Notes: generated by a model from the letters alone, not told the origin. Shown: positions 34,649 through 47,650, numbered from the stretch's first letter. The stretch: 64,000 nucleotides of DNA from Anisus vortex (GCA_949126835.1 OX421498.1:35619799-35683798), one strand, 5' to 3'. Numbers and translations are program-made.

Positions 34649-37553
34649 TCCCAAACACTGCATCACTTCGAAAACAAAACAAAAAAATATGTATTATGAA
34701 TGGTTTTGCAATATTCCGAGGCGCGCTGAAAAAAAACTCCGCAATTCCCCAAGGTGCCTTATCGCAAACTTTGACAACCACAATACTGTGTTTATGGTTC
34801 TTAAATTGTTAACTTCTCAAAGCAACGGTCCCAGGATGACTTGCAGCGGACCCGCGCAATAGAAGAAGAGAAACTTGAAACATTAAAAGTTATATGCATT
34901 CCCTTTCTTGAGAAGCAATAATAGGAGGCGGGTGGAGGGATGCTCAAAAGTGTACGGGTTGCAACAAGGGCGAGGGGGCATGAAAATATGACTTTTGGCA
35001 TAGGTAATATATGGATGGCCCCTTAGACTTGTACGTCATTCCGATGGTGTCTGCACCATAGAAACAAAGTAAAACAATGTTAAAAACATTCGGGTAGATA
35101 GTATGTTTACAGATGTTTAATTACGTCATCAGAAAATCAATTAATGTAATTATGAAAAATAAATTGTGGCTAATGGCACGTTCAGATATAAGGCCATGCT
35201 CGTCAACTTCTGATTTGTAGCAATATCAGTCATTTTAAGTCATCTTCAGGTGTGCAGAGATGTTTATCATTTTCTTGATAATCATTTTCTGACTTATACA
35301 TTAGCATTAGTCATCTTCTTAATAATTTTTTGTATTTGTTTAGCGAGTTCTCCATCGTCTGCTGGTTAGCTTACGTTTAACTATCAGCAGACGTGTAGCG
35401 GATTCGCGCCCATCATCATATTATGTGTAAACTACATCTGCTGACTACATACAACCTCGCCAACAGCACTATACCTAAAACCTTTTGATTTTTATCATCG
35501 TCATACCATCTTTCATCCCGTCTACAACTACCAGGCCCCCGCTTATCTTATACATTTTTATTATCATAAGAATCTCTTCAAGTGACAGATGAGAACGGCT
35601 GTAACATTTTCAATAAACAAAATCTTTTAAAGTGATGTGTTTTTCTTTCATGCCAAGGATATAGATAGTAAGGTCAGCTTGGTCATAAAACTGACTCACT
35701 CCAGGTCATACCGCCACCGTTCGTGTTGTATTCCCTCCCCCAGGCCCCCTTCTTCCTCACAAAAACACAGCCAATCGCCGCCTTTCAATTTTTCGAGTTC
35801 TGGCACGGCTCTTAATGGATATGCGAAAGAATCCACAAGTAAGTGGAGCTATTGGATGATAAACATCACCCTCGACAGGGCGTCTATCTAGTCTTCCGCC
35901 CCTCACCGCCGCCCCATGACCACCTCGTGTGAGGGATGGGGGCGGAGGGTTTGATGACCAGGTAAATAATCATAGTAAAGAATTGTAGCCGTCCAGAAAT
36001 CAGCAAGGCGCCATGAGAATGCCCAACATATAAAAGTATCCCAGTACATGTCTATTTTTGTTTCTTTGTGTGTGTGCGTGTCAGTTCTTTATGGACTAGT
36101 CAGGAAACATTCTCTCGTTTCAGTATCCACGGCATACCACGGAATTGTCTGACCAACACAATGCACAATTCAGCTTTTACATTTTCCTCCACACTAGTGT
36201 GTAAGGTATCCGCCAATGCTAGGTAGACTCTCAGTTGCAACCCCATAACTGATAGTGGGACTATGTGTATATCCATGAACTAGGGTTTAGTATTGTAAGC
36301 CAGGGTAGCGAGGTAGAGAAAATACGACTGAGTAGGCGTTTGCAGAAGTTAAGAGTAGAATAAACTATTGTGTTCACTTTTTCAGTTTTTATTCATTATT
36401 TCAGCAACGGGGGTTGAACTCTGGGCATGCACTTTGGACTGGAGGCAATAAACATAAATAAAAATCTTTTAACTATTGAGACCATTTTTTGAAAGCAATG
36501 ATTTCTTTAAGAAAATATCTTCATCAAGCTTAATAATATTTGATTTTAAGCTTTTGAATTGTAAACATAAATTTTTGAAGTCAGAAGTTTAGCGCAGTTT
36601 CTTTGTTTTCTATATTCGTGAAGTTGTCTCTTGCCTCCATTGAACTGCGCATGTCCGATAACGTCCCATTTCTAACGTGTTGCTATGACAAGTCGGACCA
36701 GGGTAAAACGGTCTATACTGAGGGATCTAAAGCTTGATAGAAAAATTATCCAAGTCCAAAGAGAGAAATCTCAGTTCAGATTTTCTTTTTGAGGACTGGA
36801 GGCTCTGATCTGGCCGTCCAATACCCTGTTGATAGACCACGAGTCTCCCTGTGGTTTAATACAAATCTTAAAACGAAATTATCATCTTTTGAAAAACACC
36901 TGGACTTTATTGCAGTTTTATCCTTCAAGAATAGTCTCTTTTAACACTTTCATTTTGTATCTCGGTCGTTGGGCGCAATTTTAAAGTCCTGTCATTAGGT
37001 TCATTGGGAGATTTCTCTTTAACGCGGTCAGAAGTCTGCACAATTGACACTTTCGTAACCGAAACACATTATAACAGTAGGGTGGGTTTTGGCAAGCCCT
37101 ATCATAGTAAACCATCATCTCAAAACGAAACCGAATTCACACCCAGCTGTCTAACCTTCGTCGAATTCTTCAGCTATGGCTCCCTTCTCTGGCAAATAAA
37201 GTCCCCAGACGACGCCAATGCAACTAGCAGCATGGTATAAGCCCAGTAGAGTCTATTTGTCTATATTCTAAATTTATTTCCACCTTCATGTTTACATTTT
37301 GGTGGGTATAGGTGAGACAGTGGAAGGGTTTCGAGTGGGGCCCCTGGTCCTTATACTTGCAGTCTGGAAGAATAAACGATTCTGTTTGTTTTTTCACTTG
37401 AGAGGGAAACCTTCAAGGTGCCTCGTTGGAATCAGGTCTCTGAGATGAAAGCGATGTTGACTATAGTACAATGGAGCTGTCAGAGTGACTTAATGAAAAC
37501 ATAGAAGGTAAAAGTGTAAACAGGCCGACATCTGTCTCTTATCCACTAACTCA

Positions 37554-37970
37554 CAAACCTATCCATCTATCTATGTATCTATCTATTTATCTGAATATTT
37601 ATCTCTTATCTATACATCTATTTATCTTTCTATCTTTATATCGATTTATCTATCCATCTATCTATCTAATGCCTGTCAACAAATCTATATCTATTTCATT
37701 ATCTACAGTTATATGTAAATATTTAGTTGTAAAAAGCTCTTTCTTAACATTTATCAATCTACCTATTAATATATATATCTGTTTCACTATCCATATATTT
37801 TTCCATCTATCCACCTACAAATCTACATATGCACTATCTAACTATTTATCTCTCTCTCTCTATCTTGATCTATCTATCCATTTCTAAACATCTACTTATA
37901 TATATATATTTCTCTATCTAGTTAACTATTTATCTATCTATTAATCTGTCTCTCTGTCGCTCTATATATG
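37554..37970. repeat. Degenerate (TCTA)n array
   Basis: About 400 bp of CTAT, TTAT and CCAT tetranucleotides. The Tyr/Leu/Ser/Ile-rich frame is a product of the repeat. Confidence 0.9.
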
Positions 37971-38271
37971 TATACATAGAATGTCGAAATTTGTTATGAA
38001 AAAATGAACTCTCTCCTTGCCCTTGTGTAAGTCTACGTTTTTTTTTTAGTGATACTAGACCCAGCAAGTCTCTGCAAAGACTCTACAAGATCTTAGATTC
38101 GCCTAAATCTCCCATCAAGAATACTTTCCAGTGTCTTATAACGAATTACATGTTTATATTTTGGTCTAGACCACAAACGTTATTGGAGAGCACTCCTTCA
38201 TTCACCCTTATATCCCTTTCTTACAATCACAATGACACCCCGCCCCAACCCCATGACATTTCCTTGTACGT

Positions 38272-38273
<2 letters not shown>

Positions 38274-38331
<58 letters not shown>

Positions 38332-38332
38332 G
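38274..38332. repeat. (GA)n microsatellite
   Basis: Nearly pure GA for about 58 bp with one AAAG interruption. Confidence 0.95.
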
Positions 38333-38610
38333 CAGGACGAGAAAAAATTCCAGGAGAAAATTTACATTGATCTGACGTACGTATTGATCCTCGGCTTGAG
38401 AGTGAGCTAGTGGGAGATGGGGGAGGGGGGGAGGGAGTAATAGGGAGAGACAGAGAAGGGGAGAGAGAGAGAGAGATGGGAATCTTCCAACATCGGTCCA
38501 CTCTATCGACCCAGTGCTGGCTCAGCTGGACTCTCAGGCTGCTTGTAAGTCTCACTCCCCCCCCCTGCCTCCCTCCAACACCCCCACTTTCCCCCCTACT
38601 CATATATGTG

Positions 38611-38675
38611 TGTGAGTTCTATCTGTGTGAGTTCTATCTGTGTGAGTTCTATCTGTGTGAGTTCTATCTGTGTTA
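38611..38675. repeat. 15-bp repeat, about 4 copies
   Basis: GTGTGAGTTCTATCT repeated without change, last copy altered. Confidence 0.95.
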
Positions 38676-38935
38676 GTTTTCTCATATTTTGTTGTTCTTT
38701 TGGTTGGTTTTTAGGATCAGGCGGTCAGGTTGTCCGTGTACACAAACAAAATACATTTGGCGGATGAATACATAAACTAGTTCTATTATACATCTTATAA
38801 AGATAGCAATAATGAGAATTTGAAGATAAGCATCAAAGATAATAAAAAATTATAAACAACAAGGACAATATACTGAAATACAGTAATGACAATATTTTTT
38901 TTTAAAAAGCAAAAAGTCACTATAAATATAAGAAA

Positions 38936-39210
38936 CAAATACAATATAAAGATATAAAACAAGGACAATATAAATATAAGCAACAAAGATAATATAAATA
39001 TAAGCAACAAAGATAATATAAATATAAGCAACAAAGATAATATAAATATAAGCAACAAAGATTATATAAATATAAGCAACAAAGATAATATAAATATAAG
39101 CAACAAAGATAATATGAATATAAGCAACAAAGATTATTCAAAGTTGGCATCGCTATACAAATATTATTTTTTTTTTTAAAGACAATATAAATATAAGCAA
39201 CAAAGACAAT
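38936..39210. repeat. 24-bp AT-rich minisatellite
   Basis: Unit AGCAACAAAGATAATATAAATATA; clean between about 38990 and 39130, diverged outside, interrupted by a T-run at 39168. Confidence 0.93.
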
Positions 39211-39462
39211 ATAAAGATAGGAAACCAGGGACACTATAAAGAGAAGAGAAAGACAAGCCTACCCTTTATTCGGACAGTTCAAACTATGTATAGAAAGCAC
39301 AAGGCCAACATATGAAGAAAAAAATGCAACTTAAGTCTTTATGTTGTAAAGAACAATTATAGAATATTCATGTTATTTTTGAAAAATTAATAGTTATAAT
39401 CACTGCAAGGTTGAATATGGACTTTTAATACAAGTATATCGAGTTGTGAGTTAAAAGCCAAA

Positions 39463-39589
39463 CCCAGCTGGCACACCACGTCGTATCTGGCACACCATGT
39501 CGTATCGACGAGGAAAACACGTGAAAACCACGAAAACACGTGGAAGCCACGTTTTTTCACCGTCGATACGACGTGGTGTGCTCGCTGGG
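39463..39589. mobile_element. Foldback element with CCCAGC ends
   Basis: CCCAGCTGGCACACCACGTC at the left, later CACACCATGTCGTATCGACG; the right arm CGTCGATACGACGTGGTGTG CTCGCTGGG is their inverse. Flanks end and begin with AAA. The transposon class is not clear. Confidence 0.6.
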
Positions 39590-40003
39590 AAATGACTTAT
39601 GCCCCTGACTTTACTCGATCTCTAGAGCTAGTTTTTTTTTCTCCTTTTTTTTTTTTTTAGGTTCTATCCTAAACCTCCCCGCCTCCCCCGGGCACACGCC
39701 GATATCCCCAAAGCCCAAATTCTCCTCAAAATGACTTTATAGTTTGTTTGTGGTTGTTTTTTTCATCCATGTTAAAACTTTTCCCACATCGACTTCATCA
39801 ACACGATACCCGGAGGGGGCTTATGGTACGTTCGTCGTATCCCGCTGGCTGGAAGTAGTCTGGTAGAACAAGGGCACGGACATACACTCACACAGACCAT
39901 GGCACTCACATACAGACTCTCATACACACACACCAACACACATAGACACATTCTCCATACACACGGACTCACAGAACGAACATTGTACTAGTTATACGGT
40001 AGC

Positions 40004-40135
40004 TGAAGTTGTACCATAGACTATAATATACACGGATCGCTTGCTTTAGTTTTTTTTATGCTCTTATCTTCTTGTTTTGTAATTCCCGATTCTAAATAAA
40101 GTAGTTGCGATACAAGTTCCGTTTTATTAAATCGC
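40004..40135. mobile_element. MITE-A partial copy, inverted
   Basis: CATAGACTATAATATACACG GATCGCTTGCTTTAG, then AATTCCCGATTCTAAATAAAGTAGTTGC, is the inverse of the right half of the copy ending at 40464. Confidence 0.7.
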
Positions 40136-40183
40136 ATTTTTTCGACTTTAAATGAATACTTGTTCTACTATTATTTCTATTAT

Positions 40184-40464
40184 CATTGACTATAATAAGA
40201 TGGACCGCTTGCTCTATTTTTAGAGGTTATATTCTTTTTCCGTGCGCATACAACACTGATCTATGAATGCTTCCGCTCTATACAACTTTCGATTTTAATT
40301 TTACTTCAAAAAATCATAGCGATTAAATAAAACGGAACTAGTATAGAAACTATTTTATAGCAACTACTTTATTTAGAATCGGGAATTCAGAAAATCAGTG
40401 TTTCGAGTCATCATATAGCAGAAATACTAAAGCAAGCGGTCCATGTATATTATAGTCTATGATT
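40184..40464. mobile_element. MITE-A copy
   Basis: TTGACTATAATAAGATGGAC CGCTTGCTC at the left and AAGCAAGCGGTCCATGTATA TTATAGTCTATGATT at the right, about 281 bp. The interior matches 20552-20857 (CCGTGCGCA, ACAACTTTCGATTTTAAT). Confidence 0.75.
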
Positions 40465-41904
40465 GTACTAGCGTGGAATGTTTTGAGTATTGTTTCTGTG
40501 TTGTTTTTTAAGTTTAGCGTCTGTTGTATTGTTTCAATCTCAACATTGTTTCTATCAACGATTTTATATAATGAAGAGTTCATATTATATTAATACAATA
40601 TATTGTTATTTTTTCTTTCTCTTTTAACTAAACACATCGTAATCATTTGTTTCTCCATCATTTTGACGGGCATAAATCCTAGTAAAATATAATCATGGGA
40701 TGCATACACAAATCATTATAACACAACTTTACATAAAGAGGCGCAGATAGTATTATACAAATATAGATCCAATATTGTGTTTTTCTTTTTTCATTTAAAA
40801 CAAAAAAATGTTTTTTTAATGATCGTAAATCTGTACAGTTCGCGAATCGTGTGAAAACCAGTTATGTTTCGTTCATGACTTATACATTGCAGACATACAT
40901 TGGCATATTAAGCTAAAGAAACAGTATTTAAGTCTTGAGTGGTTGAGCAATTACACAAAACTAGTGTTTAATTAACGTGTGAGGCGGTTTGCCTCTACGT
41001 CTCGAGACCATGAGGCCTATTAGAGTACAGGAAGTCTTCATGTCTTTAGGTCATTATATAGTGTGCCCCCGCCCACTATGTCTTGTGCCCTAATGAACGA
41101 TGCCCGTTATTTTTTTCTGGAGAAAGTTGTTTTGTTTCTTAAAAACTTGACGACGATGTTATGCGTCTTTGGAGAGACGTCTTGCGTCTTCAGGTCAGTG
41201 TATTGTGTCTTAAGGAGTCTTGCTTTAAAAGGAACATGTCATGCGTCTTATGGGAAATGTGTCACGTTTTAAGAAAACTTGTCGGACTTTCCCAATGATT
41301 GTGTACATGTTCAGAATTTCCCGACTTCACGTGATGTATCAACAACTCCAGAAACGGTCGTTATGGTTTACCGAGATGTCATCGAGATAACACCAGATCA
41401 AAGCGCACGAATTTTCATGTCATTTTCTAACGAACAATGTGGAGCCTTTAGATTAGCAAAAAAAAAAGAGATTAAAATTATACATCTTTTAAAGGTTGGA
41501 GGAGGAGCTATAAGGAAGAGGAAATCGGGCACTATCCGAATCACGTGACGAAGCTGTAGAAAGCCAGCCAATGGCAGAACGAGACAAGATAATTCAAAAT
41601 GACATTTTTCTCTACACTTCTCAGTGCGGAATGAGGTGCACAGGTGAAGCACTTGTTTAGTGGGGCTGACAGTTTCGATCTTGGTGGTTTGGTTTCTGGA
41701 ATTGGGAGTGAGGGGAGTGTGAGAAAGAAAGTGTCGGCAGAGACGCCAACTTGTTCGTTTCATAATACTGACAGTGGAAATTGATAACAGGAGTGCTTTT
41801 CTCGCTTATAGTGGTTATAGTTGACAGGAGATTGTGAGTTCATGCGCCGACCTTCCGGCGGATCCAAGTGTTTTTACAAGGGGCTGCAGCAACACAGCTT
41901 ACCT

Positions 41905-42106
41905 GATATAGGGCAACCTACTGCACGCGTGCGAACTTGGCACGCAGAATGATTTACAATGGCACGCACAAGGCACCCACTAAAGGCAATTCATGTCTTC
42001 TCAAAAAGATATAAGAGTGCTGGGGCAGGATTTTTTTGCCCTTGGCACTCTGAATGAATTAGAAATCCTAATATGACACTCTATTATGAAAAGGATGTAA
42101 CCCCTG
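41905..42106. mobile_element. hAT MITE, diverged
   Basis: GGGCAACCTACTGCACGCGT, GGCACGCAGAATGATTTACA, CTCTGAATGAATTAGAAATC and the end GTAACCCCTG. Termini are mutated and no clean 8-bp duplication was found. Confidence 0.7.
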
Positions 42107-42198
42107 GTATGTGGTGTGGGTGGGTGGGAGTGCAACTCGATCTCACCTATATCAAAAGTTATCGGGTAAACCTTGATTACACTCAACATACTCTAGTC

Positions 42199-42390
42199 CA
42201 GTTGAAGACAACCTATGGGACGCGTGCTAGACCTGGCACGTAGAGCAATCTCTAATGGCACGCACAGGACTCCCAAAAAGGCAATTCAAGTCTCTTTTAT
42301 AAGAAAGTGAATGCTTAAGCAGAATGCCTTTTAGGCTTTTGGCACGCTGAAATAATTAGAAATCCTACTTTGGCACACCATTATGAAAAG
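42199..42390. mobile_element. hAT MITE, right end lost
   Basis: CAGTTGAAGACAACCTATGG to GGCACACCATTATGAAAAG. It is cut before the GGTTGCCGACC terminus, where sequence leading into the 15-bp array begins. Confidence 0.7.
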
Positions 42391-42486
42391 CCCAACCAAC
42401 ATCTTCACCCCAAATTCCCTTTCGTTAAATCCAAGCAGAAGGAGGTTTTGGACATTGACACCTGTGAGTATATGAGAGAGGATGTA

Positions 42487-42820
42487 GGGGACCACTGTAT
42501 TGGGGACCACTGTATTGGGGACCACTGTATTGGGGACCACTGTATTGGGGACCACTGTATTGGGGACCACTGCATTGGGGACCACTGCATTGGGGACCAC
42601 TGCATTGGCCACCACTGCATTGGCCACCACTGCATTGGCCACCACTGCATTGGCCACCACTGCATTGGCCACCACTGCATTGGCCACCACTGCATTGGCC
42701 ACCACTGCATTGGCCACCACTGCATTGGCCACCACTGCATTGGCCACCACTGCATTGGCCACCACTGCATTGGCCACCACTGCATTGGCCACCACTGCAT
42801 TGGCCACCACTGTATTGGCC
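42487..42820. repeat. 15-bp minisatellite, about 22 copies in ordered blocks
   Basis: Five units GGGGACCACTGTATT, then three GGGGACCACTGCATT, then about fourteen GGCCACCACTGCATT. Three plus/minus reading frames remain open through it; all are repeat products. Confidence 0.97.
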
Positions 42821-43129
42821 ACTTCTTTATGCCGAGCTTTCATCACAACTGCTCTGACTTAACAATTACGTCTAATAATACACACGCCTCTAAGTAGCAG
42901 TGTGCTGTGTGATCACACGGCCACGCTGTTACAATGACGGGTGGTTAAAATTGTTTATTAATGTCACCTGGCATACAGTTCATGGACAAGTGTGTTACTT
43001 TATGGGTGGCGATACAAGGAAAACCAATAAGCTCTGAGTGATCGATTCATTCCCATAGCAAGACAAAGTAAACAAGGACAAGTGCTCAGAATTGAGTTGG
43101 AAGGGAGGTGTGGACAAGACCATAACATT

Positions 43130-43700
43130 GATTCGTCTATCTATATATCTGACTATCTATATATCTAACTATCTATCTATCTATCTGTCTATCTATCTGT
43201 CAACCTGTCTATCTATCCATATACCTATTTGCATGTCTATCTATTTTTCTATATATATATGTCTATCTATTTAAGTAAGTATCTATCTAGCTATCTACTT
43301 AGCTATTTATCTTTCTACTTATTTATATATCACTCTATATTTCACTTTATTCATATATATATATCTACATATCTATTTTATAAATCTATATATCTGTCTT
43401 TCTATTTATCAATCTATCTAACTCAATATCTCACTCTGTTTTAAAATATCCATAAATCAATCTAATTATCCATAAATCTCTCAATGTAATTATATATCGA
43501 TCTATATTTATATCCATGTTTTTTTATATAATTATCCATAAATCTTTTTAGACTTCTTTCTTTCTCTCTCCATCATTATCACTCTATCTTTCTAGCTTTC
43601 TATCTTTTTATCTATTTATCCACCTACATAACTAATTGTTCATCCATAAATCTTTGTATCTATCTATATATATGAATTTGATCGAAGACAACCCATTCAA
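43130..43700. repeat. Degenerate (TCTA)n array
   Basis: TATC/TATA units, densest at 43130-43440 and decaying to about 43680. Confidence 0.85.
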
Positions 43701-44691
43701 GTACATTTCTTTGTTTTTGAATTTTCATCTATTATCTATCTTTTTGAAGATATCTATCTCTAGTATACAAGTGAAAAAGAAAACTTAAAGATTAAGGTCT
43801 ATATAGGCCTATATAAGCATGCAGTTTTATTGTAAACTGTTGTCTTATGTCTTTTTCGCCTATTTTATTTATTTCATTATTTCATATTGTTTACAGTGAA
43901 ACCTAATATTGACACTTTTATCCATTGCCAGCAAAGCAATAAACCAAAAAAGATAATTGTCTGTGTTTATTACCTTTTGTTTATAGTGGACACAACTAGC
44001 TTAAGATAAAGCATGGTCAAAGCCCCATGTTTTACATACGTGGTTTCATGCATAGATATAAACTTATAGACGGGGAAAGAAAAGAGATCTAATTTCTCGA
44101 AAGCGTTGATCAAAACCGCAAATATCATCTTTTTTTTCTTCCTGGAGATGGAGATTAGATTGGGGGGAAAATCTATGGGCTAGTCCAGGATGTATTCCAA
44201 ACAACCGCAAATAGAGAGAAAGAGAGAGAGAAAAGAGAGAGATAAAATGGTTTTATAAAAACGTCTCTAGGCTGTTGATTAAGGCCGGACAATCTGAAGA
44301 ATGAATCGTTTAAATAAACACACACTAACAGGGACAAAACCTTTATAATGACAATAGGAGGCATTGATTTTGAGAATGGGGTAGAAGAATGTGTGTATGG
44401 AGGTGTATGTGTGTGTGTGTATGAGCGCGTGTGTGTTGGGTGTGGGTGGGGCCCGGGCTGTACCGTCATTGGTACACGTCATCCCGATTGTGAGTGGTGT
44501 GACGACGTTGAGTGTGACAGTCGCACACGCTGTGCAGTGAGTCACCGAGTACCGATGGTGCTGGGAGACGAAGGTTTGTAGGGTTGGGTGTAGGTGTGGG
44601 AGGGGGGAGGGGCTGGGCGTGAGGTGGGGGGAGGCGTGGAGCGTATATCAGCGCGTGCTCAATAGATGTTTCTGTTTTTTTTGTTTGGTAC

Positions 44692-44754
44692 CAGTTATGT
44701 GTGTTAGTTCATTGTGTTACACAGTTATGTGTGTTAGTTCATTGTGTTACACAG
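44692..44754. repeat. 30-bp direct duplication
   Basis: CAGTTATGTGTGTTAGTTCA TTGTGTTACA occurs twice in tandem without change. Confidence 0.95.
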
Positions 44755-44900
44755 GCCTTAGAGAGAGGGCTTCGATAGAAAGATAGCGGTAGAGAGAGGT
44801 AGAGAGAGAAAGAGAGAGGAAATTAGGGGTACAGAAGTACAGAAAGAGAGTTAGAGAGAGAGAGAGAAATAAAAAAAAGGTATAGTGAGAAGCAGAGGTG

Positions 44901-45132
44901 GAGAGAGAGAGCAAGAGAAATAGAGAAAGAAAAGAAGGAGGGAGAGAGCAAGAGAAATAGAGAAAGAAAAGAAGGAGGGAGAGAGAAAGAGAAATAGAGA
45001 AAGAAAAGAAGGAGGGAGAGAGAAAGAGAAATAGAGAAAGAAAAGAAGGAGGGAGAGAGAAAGAGAAATAGAGAAAGAAAAGAAGGAGGGAGAGAGAAAG
45101 AGAAATAGAGAAAGAAAAGAAGGAGGGAGAGA
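44901..45132. repeat. 37-bp purine minisatellite, about 6 copies
   Basis: Unit AAGAGAAATAGAGAAAGAAA AGAAGGAGGGAGAGAGA, within a longer purine-only tract from about 44760 to 45205. Confidence 0.95.
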
Positions 45133-45227
45133 GAAATAAAGGTACAGACAAAGAGAGAGGCACATAAACAGAGGTGCAGAGAGAGAGAGCGACAGAGCAA
45201 AGAGGTAAAGAGGGATTTTTTTCTGAC

Positions 45228-45400
45228 ATTTTACAGACGCTCATTCTACAAAAAGATTACTGCGTCCTACGCTTCTCCCTTGTTTGAGTCTAGTATTGCA
45301 TTTTTATAGGTGTTTTAAATGATGTTGAGTTGTTGTTTTTTTGCTGTTCATGCAACCCATTTTTTTTCCGGGTGCCTTTCGGTAAGAAAACAATTGTATA
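45228..45400 (-). mobile_element. LINE 3' end fragment, reverse
   Basis: TTTTACAGACGCTCATTCTA, TGCGTCCTACGCTTCTCCCT and CATGCAACCCATT are inverse to the 3' end of the common LINE. Confidence 0.65.
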
Positions 45401-45647
45401 TAATATAGGTTTAAAAAATACAGAGCAAGAGACAGCGAGCGAAAAAGAGAAAAGAAAGATTGAAAAAGAGAAAAACAGACATTCAGAGAGAAAGAGAGAG
45501 ATAAAAGAGCGAGAGAAAGAGAGAAATAAAGAATGTAAGAGAAAGAGAGTTGAAAATAAAATTATAACATGTATGTGTTTTTAACGAAAGTAAAAGAATG
45601 AGTGAGGCATAGAATAGAATAAGCTAGAAATAGAGATGGAGAGAATG

Positions 45648-45936
45648 AGAGAGTGAATGAGAGAGTGAATGAGAGAGTGAATGAGAGAGTGAATGAGAGA
45701 GTGAATGAGAGAGTGAATGAGAGAGTGAATGAGAGAGTGAATGAGAGAGTGAATGAGAGAGTGAATGAGAGAGTGAATGAGAGAGTGAATGAGAGAGTGA
45801 ATGAGAGAGTGAATGAGAGAGTGAATGAGAGAGTGAATGAGAGAGTGAATGAGAGAGTGAATGAGAGAGTGAATGAGAGAGTGAATGAGAGAGTGAATGA
45901 GAGAGTGAATGAGAGAGTGAATGAGAGAGTGAATGA
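45648..45936. repeat. 12-bp minisatellite, 24 copies
   Basis: GAGAGTGAATGA in perfect register. Open frames encoding NERV or LSHS/LSFT repeats follow from the 12-bp period. Confidence 0.97.
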
Positions 45937-46329
45937 TAGGTTTTGTGTATCAAAGAGAAAAAGAAAAGCCATGGAGGTGGTGCCTATAAGGAAGCCATAT
46001 TGTTCCATGAGTAAAAAAAAAAACAAACGAGATTTTGCTGTTGTAAGACTTGTTTTTTTTTTTTCAATTTATCTTGGATACTGTAATGATATTATGGTAT
46101 TGCGGATACCCCTTGAGTTGAATAGAGTGGGGTGTAAATTAGTTTTTCTGGGAGGCGCTTGCAGTGACGGAGAATGGAATGGGGGAGGTAAAAACATGGC
46201 GGCACTTTTTCAAAACATTTTCATTTTGTTATTTTTTGGTCATCCACCCCGCTCAACACCCTTTCCCTGTTGAACACTTGTATCACGTGATCCTAAGGAC
46301 AAGAACGGATCTTCGTGTTTCCAATCATT

Positions 46330-46640
46330 CTAAAACTCGCAGTTATTCTCTGCAGACTACATACAGGACATACAAAACCAACACATTCCTTTCTATTCCA
46401 ACGAGAAACGTCCCCCAATGTGTGCTTTCTGCAATGTCAACTTAACAGTGTCTCATATTTTGTTAGAATGTAATACATTTGATGAAATTAGACGTAAATT
46501 CTATTACTGTAGAACTCTTCCTGAACTTTTCAGCAAAATTAAACCAAAATATATAATAAACTATATTAAAGACATCCAACTGTACTACAGAATTGAAAGA
46601 TATAAGAGAAATAAAATGGATACAAGAAAAAAATGACAAC
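46330..46640 (+). pseudogene. LINE ORF2 tail after RNase H (I/jockey-like)
   Basis: The frame from 46418 has CAFCNVNLTVSHILLEC, the usual C-x2-C...H-x4-C box that follows RT/RNase H in I- and jockey-like LINEs. A hydrophobic IKPKYIINYIKDIQLYYRI tail follows and the frame ends at 46636. Upstream (46330-46420) the THSFLFQRE/EKRPP part sits in two frames, showing small indels. The core enzyme domains are absent. Confidence 0.72.
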
Positions 46641-47137
46641 AATGTTAACAATAAGGCCTTATATAACCTTCGATGTTGATGGGCCGGAAATTCAACAATT
46701 CAAATTCTACAACTGGTAGAAGCACAAAAACTCAAAAGAAACACAAATACAATTTAAGGAGAAGTAAAAAAACAACAACAAGGTATTGAACATAATCTTC
46801 AATCGTACGATCTCCGGCCGAGAACGCCACCTGACAACCAAATGTAATCATTACGTAAAATCATTAATTTAATAACCGTTTCTGTTTAGAATTGACAAGT
46901 CTTAACAAATAGGCATGCATAAAAGGTCGACAAAAAAGACTTTTCCGGTCTTATTCGATAATTTACTTCGAAACATGTTTGTGTGCTACGTTAATGGTTG
47001 TACGAAAATATGTAGATAATTAAATTTGTATTTCATTTCCAAAAGATGGCGAGAAAGAAAACGATGGATTGTGAATGTCAGACTTGAAGAATCACCTATT
47101 TATAATACCAAACTAATTGTTTGATGCAAAATAATTT

Positions 47138-47139
47138 TC

Positions 47140-47179
<40 letters not shown>
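47138..47179. repeat. Poly-T tract, about 42 bp
   Basis: An uninterrupted T-run, possibly the poly-A tail of an old minus-strand retroposed sequence; no body recognised beside it. Confidence 0.9.
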
Positions 47180-47184
<5 letters not shown>

Positions 47185-47550
47185 CCGCATTGTGTTTTTT
47201 AATTACCAAAGACGCAACTCTTGACTTATTTATTGTGTAAACAAATATATATTTAACCTTACGCGACTAACACTTGAGTATTAATTATCGCCTACTCACT
47301 TTTGATGTTAAAAACGGATTTTTCATAACTAATCTTGTATCCTTTGTACAATTCTAAAAGACTAGAACGGGCCGTCGAGGTTGAAATAAATAGTCAAACA
47401 CCAGCCAAAGCATGCTTTTTTTTGTTTATTAATTTAAAAATAGAACCGGAAGTTCATGATCATGTCCATTTGAAAAGGTCACGCCTTATTAAGACTTGTC
47501 AATGTCCCCTGGAAACTAACGTATTAATAAAGTATTTATAAAATCGTATC

Positions 47551-47650
47551 CTATCTTATACATTACAGATTCTGAATCTAAAAAGAAGATTTTTGCGTCC
47601 TACGCTCCTCCGTGGTCCGAGTCTAGTCTTGTGTTTTAAATGATGTTACT
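47551..47650 (-). mobile_element. LINE 3' end fragment, reverse
   Basis: TCTTATACATTACAGATTCT, TTTTTGCGTCCTACGCTCCT and CCGTGGTCCGAGTCTAGTCT, inverse of the common LINE 3' UTR. Confidence 0.65.

Noticed and set aside
35340..35420. GCTGGTTAGC…GCGGATTCGCGCCC resembling a tRNA head
   Set aside because: Box spacing and B-box sequence are poor and no body matches other SINE copies.
41279..41763. Overlapping frames of 89 and 121 codons at 41279-41548 (+) and 41398-41763 (-)
   Set aside because: No recognisable domain, splice signal or codon pattern; the region shows no conservation I can judge.
42331..42897. Several overlapping 120-175-codon frames over the 15-bp array
   Set aside because: The repeat length is a multiple of three, so frames stay open on both strands without selection.
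44747..45244. 100-165-codon minus-strand Ser/Leu/Phe-rich frames
   Set aside because: Translations of the purine-rich 37-bp array and flanking GA tract.
45562..46273. Long frames rich in NERV, LSHS or LSFT repeats
   Set aside because: They are direct translations of the 12-bp satellite.
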